A DNA stretch of 14,850 bases from Methanobacteriaceae archaeon (GTDB lineage: Archaea > Methanobacteriota > Methanobacteria > Methanobacteriales > Methanobacteriaceae). The notes below the pieces were generated by a model, which did not search any database, was not told where the DNA came from, and worked only from the letters and a program-made list of their open reading frames with translations. The stretch spans positions 1-14,850 of the forward strand of contig CAAFWR010000016.1 in the NCBI GenBank assembly GCA_900766745.1, written 5' to 3'. Within the stretch, counting starts at the first letter, position 1. Each line of letters starts with the position of its first letter. Positions 8,662 through 14,850 of this stretch are shown here, in pieces. The position numbers were made by a program, and so were the translations under genes.

Positions 8662-9117
8662 CTAATAATAGTAATAATATGAGCGTATTTGATGAAGGCT
8701 ATTCATATACATCAAATATGTAACAACGAAGTATATGACAAAGATTGCGATTGCCAAAACTACCATAATTACTCCATGTTTTCTTACACTTTTATCTTCA
8801 CGAGTACCAAGATACAATGCAAATATTATTGATATTATTATTCCTAGAATAGGAATTATTAATGTAGAAATTATTGTAACAATATAACCTATGATAACAA
8901 TGTTTTTATATGAGTCTTGATTTAAGGGAGTTCCACATTTATCACAAGAAATACTGCCATTTGGAATTAAAGAACCACATTTTGGACAAGAAATTTTAAT
9001 AGTGGTGTTTTGTTGCGGATTCTTTGATCCATTTCCACCAGTTAATTGATTTCCGCAATCGGGACAGAATTTAGTTCCTTCTTTTACTTCTTTTCCGCAT
9101 TTATTACAAAAAACCAT
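8662..9117 (-). CDS. Zinc-ribbon membrane protein, double ribbon plus membrane segments
   Basis: A 151-residue protein with two zinc ribbons at the N-terminus: C4-x2-C7 with C18-x2-C21, and C44-x2-C47 with C58-x2-C61. A long hydrophobic stretch follows (about 72-103, probably two short helices broken at P89), a charged loop TREDKSVRKHG, then another helix (about 116-138). It ends in five tyrosines, which come from a simple TAT-type repeat. I do not recognise a specific function; zinc ribbons of this kind are common on archaeal and bacterial membrane proteins and may mediate protein contacts at the inner face. The start is ATG at 9117, with GTGA as the ribosome site; a GTG at 9126 is the alternative. 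The gap to the upstream gene is 9 bases, so they form an operon. The two proteins share the ribbon motif TKFCP-x-CGN. Confidence 0.75.
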   Translation of the reverse strand: MVFCNKCGKEVKEGTKFCPDCGNQLTGGNGSKNPQQNTTIKISCPKCGSLIPNGSISCDKCGTPLNQDSYKNIVIIGYIVTIISTLIIPILGIIISIIFALYLGTREDKSVRKHGVIMVVLAIAIFVIYFVVTYLMYMNSLHQIRSYYYYY

Positions 9118-9126
9118 TTTATTCAC

Positions 9127-9525
9127 TTATTTATTACTCAAGTCATTTCCACAAACAGGACAGAATTTAGTACTTTTATATACTCCTTGACCACAATTGT
9201 CACAATATGAATCAAAGGAACCATTGTTTGAACCAGCATTGACATTATTAGCATTATTGGTGCTGATATTAGATGGGGTATTGGATGTTTCATTGCAATT
9301 TTTAATGGTTATAATATCTTCAGATGCAAGAAGATAATAGACAATAGCTGCAGGGAAAAATAAAATAAGTAAAACGATTAATACTCCCATACTATAAGAT
9401 TTTTTCTTTAAAATAGCGGTTCCATTTAAATTACTTTGTATTTTGTATCCTTGTGCAAGGTACTGTTGTAATTGCTGATTAAATTCATTTTCATTTGTTA
9501 CATCTACATTTAAACTAATTCCCAT
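9127..9525 (-). CDS. Small membrane protein with C-terminal zinc ribbon
   Basis: A 132-residue protein: a soluble N-terminal part (1-45) with the segment FNQQLQQYLAQGYKIQSNL, one hydrophobic helix (about 46-66), an asparagine-rich linker, and a zinc ribbon at the end (C108-x2-C111, C122-x2-C125). The function is unknown. The N-terminal part resembles short domains in other small prokaryotic membrane proteins that read like a basic amphipathic module, but I cannot name a family. The start is ATG at 9525 with a strong GGAGG (9533-9537). It is the first gene of a two-gene minus-strand operon with the double-ribbon protein. With a single membrane helix, its two soluble ends should be on opposite sides, which is odd if both interact with cytosolic partners. 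Confidence 0.75.
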   Translation of the reverse strand: MGISLNVDVTNENEFNQQLQQYLAQGYKIQSNLNGTAILKKKSYSMGVLIVLLILFFPAAIVYYLLASEDIITIKNCNETSNTPSNISTNNANNVNAGSNNGSFDSYCDNCGQGVYKSTKFCPVCGNDLSNK

Positions 9526-9948
9526 TAAATTCCTCCTATAAAATAAGACTGTTTTAAAATAGACACAGTTTATTATTATTTAATAATTAATATTATTTAA
9601 ATTTATGCTTATTATATAAATATTATTGTTGTTGTATTGTTTTTTATATTCTACTTAGAGGAAGTTGTTTAAAATTCTCTTTTTGGATTTTAGCTGCCTA
9701 AATTAATTTTTGAAGCTATTTTTCAGATGTTTTCCCTTATGGATTATAAGTCAAATAGCACAAGGAATTGATTGTATTATAAGATAAAACAAAACTTGAA
9801 ATCCAATATAAAATAGTTAACCAAGTCGGAGTTTCTACTAATCCAATATTCCAAATTTTTAAATATTATAATATCAGTATATATTTAATAATGGTCAAGT
9901 TTACTTTAATTTGACCAGTCTGAATTTTAAAATGGAGGTAAAAAGTAA
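9526..9948. promoter_or_regulatory. Divergent regulatory region between the zinc-ribbon operon and the beta-helix protein
   Basis: No gene in this 423-base AT-rich region. For the plus-strand gene, GTATATATTTA (9877-9887) is a good TATA box with a transcript start expected near 9907. The inverted repeat TGGTCAA (9892-9898) / TTGACCA (9911-9917), with a 12-base spacer, straddles that start. The 10-mer AATCCAATAT occurs at 9800-9809 and again at 9840-9849, exactly 40 bases apart. For the minus-strand operon, AT-rich sequence at 9570-9605 could serve as promoter but no single TATA box stands out. Confidence 0.45.
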
Positions 9949-12348
9949 TTGAATTTTAAAATAATAGTTTTATTTTTAGGATTATTATTTGTTTTATCTG
10001 TTAGTCCAACTTCTGCTATAGATTTGGATAATATAACTGCAGATAGCGCTGTTAGTGAAACAATATTCATTGATCATGATGTTTCCATCACCCCTAATAA
10101 CCAGTCTGTTATCTCAGCTACAAATAAAAATACTATTTTCAACGTTTCTTCCAACGCTACCTTGAACTTGTCTAATTTGAATTTGACCAATGGTCAGGGA
10201 GTGAATGGAGGAGCCATCTATAATAAAGGTGTCCTAATATTGAATAACTGTATTTTTATAAACAACAAGGCAACTCTTGGCGGAGCTATTTACAATGAGG
10301 GAGTTTTAGTATTGAATAATTGTATTTTCATCAATAATGGAGCAAGTTCTGGAGGAGCTATCTACAATAATGGAACAATGGTTCTAAATAATTGTACTTT
10401 CAAATCCAACACTGCCTCTGTTAGCGGTGGAGCTATATACAACCTTCAGGACAATCTAACCATTCAAAATTCCATTTTCGATGACAATTATGTAAAAATT
10501 AAAAATGGTAAAGTATATGGTGGTGCAATAGCTAATTACGGTAATGATTTAACAGTTGACAACTGCTCTTTTGTAAAAAACCACGTATTCAACACATACT
10601 GGTATGGAAACGGCGAGATGTTCGGTGGGGCTATCTACAACTCTGGAAACAACCTGCTGGTTAAGAATTCAAGATTTAACAGGAACTATATCTATGGATA
10701 TACAGACGGAGCACATAAAAATGTTGATTGGTCTGACAAATACGGTGCTGCATTATACTCAACTGGAAGTGTCTCAACTTTTATGAATAATGAATTTGAC
10801 TCTAATGAAATTTACTCTATGTTGTCTTCATATATCCCTACAAAGATATATATGAGTAATAGAGGTATAGGGAGTGCTATTGTAGCATACAACAAAGTAA
10901 TTGTAGTTAATAATACTTTTTTAAATAATTCTGCAGCTGCTCCTCCAGTATATATCCTGAAAGGTGAAGGCTGCATTATATTGAATAATTTATTTTTCAA
11001 CAACAATGCAAGGTCTGAGGCACAGTCTATGCATATTCGTGGAAACAACCTGGTTATAAGTGGCAATACTTTCTATAGGAATGAAAATGCTACTGACAAG
11101 GGGTATTTCGCAGATTGGGAAGTCTATGAGATCCTGCTTGACGGCGGGGTAAACTCTACAGTTTCCTATAATTATTTTGAAAATTCCAATGGAGTTCATT
11201 ATCTTAATGCATTTGGCCCCGACAAGACAGCTAATTTGACCATTAAAAATAACATATTCAACAATTCCAGCAATTCAATTTCTATTGAACATGGAAATAA
11301 CGTTGATGTAGATTCAAATATTTTTATAAATTCCACTCATGCTGTTGATACCTACACTGGACAGTATATTAATATCAAAAACAATTACTTCTATGGTGGA
11401 GGTACAGATGACGGTTCTAGTCGGGGTTATCTTGATATAAACTCTCACTTTACTGTTATTTCAGGTAATGTCTTTAGGAAGCTAGGCAATGACAATAGTA
11501 GAGGTCCTATAATTGCCATTTTGGTAAGGGACAACATTACCATTGAAGGCAATAGCTTTACTGAAAATAATGTAGGTAAGGGAAGCATTATCTATTCATT
11601 GTTTGGAGGATATTATTTCATTGATGGGATGACTGGTGTCGGTCCTTTAGGTACTGTTGACGTTAAGCATAACTATTTTGCAAACAACACCCTTAATGAC
11701 GGAGCCATATTCGATTTGACTGCTTCAAAAATCAACATTGAACAGAACATCATTGAAAACAATGACGGCCTAATAATCTTATCCAATGATACAATTTACA
11801 AACATCAATATGTGAATTTCACTGATAATCAAATTAAAGATTTCAGTGGAGACATAAGGGACTACAGCTATTTCCTAAATCCTAATAATTTAGTCAGATA
11901 TGACAACAATAAGGAGTATACTGGAGACAGCAGTTCCTTTTTAGATAAGGTATTAGGATTTTTCCAGGATTTAAGAGATCAATATTTCAATGCCGGAAAA
12001 CCTGCTGAAGATCCAGATAAAACAGATGCAAATAAAAATACAACCAATTCAAGTTCCGAGATTCCTAAGGACGGTTCTATCGATTCAGCTATTGAGTCAG
12101 TAATCGATTCTGATTTGGGCATTACCGTCGCTGATTCATACTCCAGCCAGAATATGAACAGTCCTAGCCAAGCCCAAGCAAGTGCTGAGGAAAGTTCTAG
12201 TTCAGCTAGTGATTCCTCATCTAAAAGCTATGAAATTGAAAAACCAAACGCTTCAAAAGATATTAGTAACAATGATAATCTGATTAAAGTGGCTGTGGTC
12301 ATTGTAGCTATCTTTGCACTATTGGCTTACGGATATAAGAAAAGATAA
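9949..12348 (+). CDS. Membrane-anchored adhesin-like beta-helix surface protein
   Basis: A 799-residue exported protein. It has a signal peptide (about 1-24, MNFKIIVLFLGLLFVLSV, cleavage near TSA), then about 600 residues of right-handed beta-helix type repeats. The first are regular units of about 22-24 residues (GGAIYNxGxLxLNNCIFINN), later ones NosD/pectate-lyase-like (NNxFxNNS). A serine-, asparagine- and aspartate-rich linker (about 655-770) follows, then a C-terminal hydrophobic helix (about 778-795) and YKKR. This layout is that of methanogen adhesin-like proteins held in the membrane, with the stalk crossing the pseudomurein wall. Binding to bacteria, protozoa or surfaces is inferred from the family. 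The start is TTG at 9949, 9 bases after GGAGGT (9934-9939). It is transcribed alone, with a terminator right after the stop. Confidence 0.88.
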   Translation: MNFKIIVLFLGLLFVLSVSPTSAIDLDNITADSAVSETIFIDHDVSITPNNQSVISATNKNTIFNVSSNATLNLSNLNLTNGQGVNGGAIYNKGVLILNNCIFINNKATLGGAIYNEGVLVLNNCIFINNGASSGGAIYNNGTMVLNNCTFKSNTASVSGGAIYNLQDNLTIQNSIFDDNYVKIKNGKVYGGAIANYGNDLTVDNCSFVKNHVFNTYWYGNGEMFGGAIYNSGNNLLVKNSRFNRNYIYGYTDGAHKNVDWSDKYGAALYSTGSVSTFMNNEFDSNEIYSMLSSYIPTKIYMSNRGIGSAIVAYNKVIVVNNTFLNNSAAAPPVYILKGEGCIILNNLFFNNNARSEAQSMHIRGNNLVISGNTFYRNENATDKGYFADWEVYEILLDGGVNSTVSYNYFENSNGVHYLNAFGPDKTANLTIKNNIFNNSSNSISIEHGNNVDVDSNIFINSTHAVDTYTGQYINIKNNYFYGGGTDDGSSRGYLDINSHFTVISGNVFRKLGNDNSRGPIIAILVRDNITIEGNSFTENNVGKGSIIYSLFGGYYFIDGMTGVGPLGTVDVKHNYFANNTLNDGAIFDLTASKINIEQNIIENNDGLIILSNDTIYKHQYVNFTDNQIKDFSGDIRDYSYFLNPNNLVRYDNNKEYTGDSSSFLDKVLGFFQDLRDQYFNAGKPAEDPDKTDANKNTTNSSSEIPKDGSIDSAIESVIDSDLGITVADSYSSQNMNSPSQAQASAEESSSSASDSSSKSYEIEKPNASKDISNNDNLIKVAVVIVAIFALLAYGYKKR

Positions 12349-12392
12349 TTTTTTGGGGGGTTTCCCCATTATTTTTATTTTTTAAGCCATTA
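12349..12392 (+). terminator. Terminator of the membrane-anchored beta-helix gene
   Basis: Six T residues follow the TAA stop, then six G, TTT and four C. GGGG (12357-12360) can pair with CCCC (12364-12367) around a 3-base loop, followed by ATTATTTTTATTTTTT. The T-tracts are the main signal for archaeal termination; the short GC stem is unusual in this AT-rich DNA. Confidence 0.55.
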
Positions 12393-12440
12393 CATGAAAT
12401 TCTTTTTTTTAAAGTATATTTTATAAAAAATCATTCGTAA

Positions 12441-12499
12441 TTTATTTATACTATCCTTTCCAAAAATAAATTTAACTTTAATTTTTTTAATTTAAAGTT
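12441..12499 (+). promoter_or_regulatory. Candidate promoter and leader inverted repeat of the last surface gene
   Basis: TTTATTTATA (12441-12450) is a plausible TATA box, placing the transcript start near 12472 and a leader of about 50 bases. AACTTTAA (12474-12481) and TTAAAGTT (12492-12499) form an 8-bp inverted repeat at the beginning of that leader. A second TATA-like TTTATAATATA (about 12498-12508) is too close to the ATG to serve as promoter. Confidence 0.35.
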
Positions 12500-12524
12500 T
12501 ATAATATATTGAGGAGATAACTTA

Positions 12525-14850
12525 ATGAAAAAGAATATAAAATTTTTAGCTATTCTTCTATTTTTCATTATAATGGCAATGGGTGCTGTTTCAGCAGATA
12601 ATGGTACAGCTATTGATGATAGTTCTATTATTTCTCAATCTTCTGAATACAGTGTTACTGACGCTAATTATGGTGATTATTTTGATGATAATGATAATTT
12701 AAAGGATAATGTTGTTGATGGTGACACTTTAACATTAAGTGGAGACTTCAATAACAAGAATTTTAGAATTAATAAAAACATTACTTTAACTGGTAATGGT
12801 GCGACTATTTATAATGGTACTATAACTCTTGATAATGGTTCTTCTGGGTCTACTGTTTCTAACTTGAAAATTATTAATCTTAATATTGCTAAGACATCAG
12901 GTATAGTTTTAAAGGATGTTACCAATTGTTATATCATAAATAATAATGTGACCTGTTCTGGTCAAAATTCAATAACAATAACTTTAACTGGATCAAGCCA
13001 TAATGTTCTTTCTGATAATATATGTATATCAGCATATTATCTTGTTGGAAAAACTAATAAGAGTAATTCAGGTATTCTTATAGAAAAGTCTTCGGATTAT
13101 AATTTAATTGCAAATAATTATGTTGAAATGGGTAATGCAAATGGAATCTATTTTGTTAAATCCAATAATAACACAGTTCGCGGGAATACTGTGAACTGTA
13201 CAGCTGATAAGACTGATTTCTTTTGTGTGGGTATCCAATCAACAGGTACTGACAATATTTATGAATCTAACAGAATTACAAAAACAACTATTGGTATAGG
13301 TGCTGGTGCTAATGCTAATGTGAATAACAATATTCTAAGTAATGTTACACAGTCTGGTATTAATGCTGGTGCTAATTCCAATGTTAATGGCAATACTATT
13401 GTTAATTGTACTCTTAAAGACTCAGCTATATCAGTTTCAGGTGCAAATTCAACTATTTCAGGTAACAATATTGATGTTAAAGGAGCAAGTAAAGGGATAA
13501 GTGCCAACAACAATGATATTAAAGTATTTGATAACAATATTAAGACTGAAACAGGTGCATGTATATATCAAAGCAGTAAACGTTCAGGTTTACTTGTTTC
13601 AAACAATAATCTTACTTCTGTTAGTGGTGTTGGAATTGATGCGAAACAGTCAAATGGTATTGTTGTAACTGGTAATAATATTTCTACTTCTAATGATTAT
13701 GCTATTGATGTTAGTGGAATTGCTAACAACAACTATGACATTAAAAACAATCATGTCAGTGGCTCTTCTTTAATGAATACTGCTGATGGGGCTAAAAATC
13801 CTAACATTTTCACTGTTGATGTAAATAATTATGACAACTACTTCGATGAAGATGGAAATCTAAAAGATGAAGTTGGCGATGGGCATACGTTAATCTTAAC
13901 TGGAAATTTCACTGGGAAAAATTTCATAATTAATAAGAACATTACCTTGACCGGTGAAGGCGCAACTATCTATAATGGTACTGTTACTCTTAGTGAAGGT
14001 GCTTCTGGTGCTACTGTTTCTAACTTGAAAATAATAAATCTTGAACGTAGGGGTATGCCGGGCATTCTTTTAAATGGTGTTACTGTTTGTTTAATTGAAA
14101 ATAATAATGTTACTTGTTCTGGTATGACTTCCTATCCAATAGTTATTAAAGCTAGTGCAGATAATAACGTGATCTCTAATAACTTAGCTACTTCAGATGG
14201 TGTTGATTGTATTCGTTTAGAATCCAATAACAATTTAATTAAAAATAATCAAATTAAAGTGGGTAATAATGCTGCGATTATGACTTATGGTACTGGTTGT
14301 AGCAACAATATAATATTTAACAATACTATTGCCTCTACCGGTAGGGGTACTGGTGTTAGATTAGCAGGTAAGAATCATACTATCAAACTTAATAAAATTA
14401 CTGGTGGACAATATGGAATTAACTCAAACGCTGCTGATTCTACTATAAAAGATAACACTATAACTGGTGTTTCAAACTGTGCTGTTATGAGTACTTCTTC
14501 AAATTCAGTCATTACTGGCAATACCATTAATTGTCCAACTACAATGGCAGCTATAACTGCAGGTTCAGGTGCAAATGTTACAGGCAATAATATTACAGTT
14601 ACTAATAGTGGTGCTGGAATTAATGCTCAAGGAGATAATATAAAAATAACTGATAATATTGTTAAAACTGACAGTGGTGCTGCTATAACTCAATCTGGTC
14701 AACGTTCTGGTTTAGTTGTTTCAAACAATAATCTTACTTCTGTTAGTGGTGTTGGAATTAATGCAAAACAATCAAATGGTATTGTTGTAACTGGTAATAA
14801 TATTTCTACTTCTAATGATTATGCTATTGATGTTAGTGGAATTGCTAACA
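12525..14850 (+). CDS. Adhesin-like beta-helix surface protein, 3' end outside window
   Basis: The frame is open from ATG 12525 to the window end, 775 complete codons, with no stop. GAGGAG (12511-12516) is the ribosome site. The first 25 residues (MKKNIKFLAILLFFIIMAMG, cleavage near VSA) are a signal peptide. The rest is parallel beta-helix sequence of the NosD/pectate-lyase type, rich in asparagine (GNNI, NNxI, SNNNLTSVSGVGI). It differs from the protein at 9949 in lacking GGAIYN units. It contains a large internal duplication: a module of about 374-387 residues starting near YGDYFDDNDNLKD (about residue 47) recurs at NYDNYFDEDGNLKD (about residue 433). Anchor type and total length are unknown because the C-terminus is missing. 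A role in adhesion is inferred from the family and from its place next to another adhesin-like gene in the same direction. Confidence 0.88.
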   Translation, partial: MKKNIKFLAILLFFIIMAMGAVSADNGTAIDDSSIISQSSEYSVTDANYGDYFDDNDNLKDNVVDGDTLTLSGDFNNKNFRINKNITLTGNGATIYNGTITLDNGSSGSTVSNLKIINLNIAKTSGIVLKDVTNCYIINNNVTCSGQNSITITLTGSSHNVLSDNICISAYYLVGKTNKSNSGILIEKSSDYNLIANNYVEMGNANGIYFVKSNNNTVRGNTVNCTADKTDFFCVGIQSTGTDNIYESNRITKTTIGIGAGANANVNNNILSNVTQSGINAGANSNVNGNTIVNCTLKDSAISVSGANSTISGNNIDVKGASKGISANNNDIKVFDNNIKTETGACIYQSSKRSGLLVSNNNLTSVSGVGIDAKQSNGIVVTGNNISTSNDYAIDVSGIANNNYDIKNNHVSGSSLMNTADGAKNPNIFTVDVNNYDNYFDEDGNLKDEVGDGHTLILTGNFTGKNFIINKNITLTGEGATIYNGTVTLSEGASGATVSNLKIINLERRGMPGILLNGVTVCLIENNNVTCSGMTSYPIVIKASADNNVISNNLATSDGVDCIRLESNNNLIKNNQIKVGNNAAIMTYGTGCSNNIIFNNTIASTGRGTGVRLAGKNHTIKLNKITGGQYGINSNAADSTIKDNTITGVSNCAVMSTSSNSVITGNTINCPTTMAAITAGSGANVTGNNITVTNSGAGINAQGDNIKITDNIVKTDSGAAITQSGQRSGLVVSNNNLTSVSGVGINAKQSNGIVVTGNNISTSNDYAIDVSGIAN
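12660..14850 (+). repeat. Large internal tandem duplication in the last surface gene
   Basis: Two successive modules encode the same order of motifs: YFD-x2-x-NLKD, then INKNITLTG-x-GATIYNGT, then TVSNLKIINL, NNNVTCSG, and near the end VSNNNLTSVSGVGI. The offset between copies is 1,161 bases early in the module (12771 and 13932) and 1,122 bases late (13601 and 14723), so a net 39 bases (13 codons) were lost or gained between. The second copy is cut by the window edge, so a third may exist. Confidence 0.85.
13594..13728 (+). repeat. Nearly identical patch within the internal duplication (copy 1)
   Basis: Bases 13594-13728 match 14716-14850 at 132 of 135 positions, all three differences being G to A. 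The flanking parts of the two modules are much less alike. The match runs to the window end, so its right border is unknown. Confidence 0.85.

Noticed and set aside
9570..9605. Palindrome-like AT stretch upstream of the zinc-ribbon operon
   Set aside because: Imperfect and made only of A and T, so expected by chance in this base composition.
10604..11199. Small frames on both strands within the anchored beta-helix gene
   Set aside because: Shadows in other frames of a gene with clear signal peptide, repeats and anchor.
13259..14587. Minus-strand frames rich in Ala, Pro and Ile opposite the last surface gene
   Set aside because: Antisense reading of asparagine/glycine-rich repeats; the plus-strand frame is open from a good start through the whole region.

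Overview
The window is AT-rich archaeal DNA. Its gene content and style point to a host-associated methanogen of the order Methanobacteriales, most likely Methanobrevibacter or a close relative. The pointers are large adhesin-like surface proteins with beta-helix or Ig-like repeats, an archaeal Get3/ArsA ATPase, cobalamin synthesis by the CbiE route, GGAGG or GTGAT ribosome-binding sites, TATA-type promoters and several TTG starts. The genus is an inference from these traits; no marker gene such as rRNA is present.

Layout. Positions 1-56 are the last 18 codons of an adhesin-like gene that lies mostly outside the window. A Get3/ArsA ATPase gene follows (262-1269, +) and converges on a 1,121-residue secreted Ig-repeat protein (1410-4775, -); two back-to-back hairpin/T-tract terminators separate them. 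Next come cbiE (4907-5545, -) and, divergent from it, a two-gene unit of a YchF/Obg-type GTPase (5639-6829) and a C-GCAxxG-C-C redox-type protein (6837-7226). From about 7542 to 8399 there is a 5'-truncated adhesin-like gene whose 3' end is nearly identical to the gene tail at the window start. A minus-strand pair of small zinc-ribbon membrane proteins (8662-9117 and 9127-9525) follows. The rest holds two plus-strand beta-helix surface proteins: a complete one with a C-terminal membrane anchor (9949-12348), and one with a signal peptide that runs off the window end (12525-14850) and contains a large internal duplication.

How it fits together. The housekeeping genes (get3, cbiE, GTPase, C-GCAxxG-C-C) form islands inside a region dominated by surface proteins, with five intact, partial or broken adhesin-like genes in 15 kb. 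The signs of recombination (a shared gene tail about 8.3 kb apart, a 5'-truncated copy, and an internal repeat with a nearly identical patch) suggest a surface-protein repertoire that changes by duplication, truncation and gene conversion. No CRISPR array, transposase, tRNA, rRNA or complete mobile element was seen. The least explained item is the roughly 535-residue non-repeat C-terminal region of the minus-strand Ig-repeat protein.
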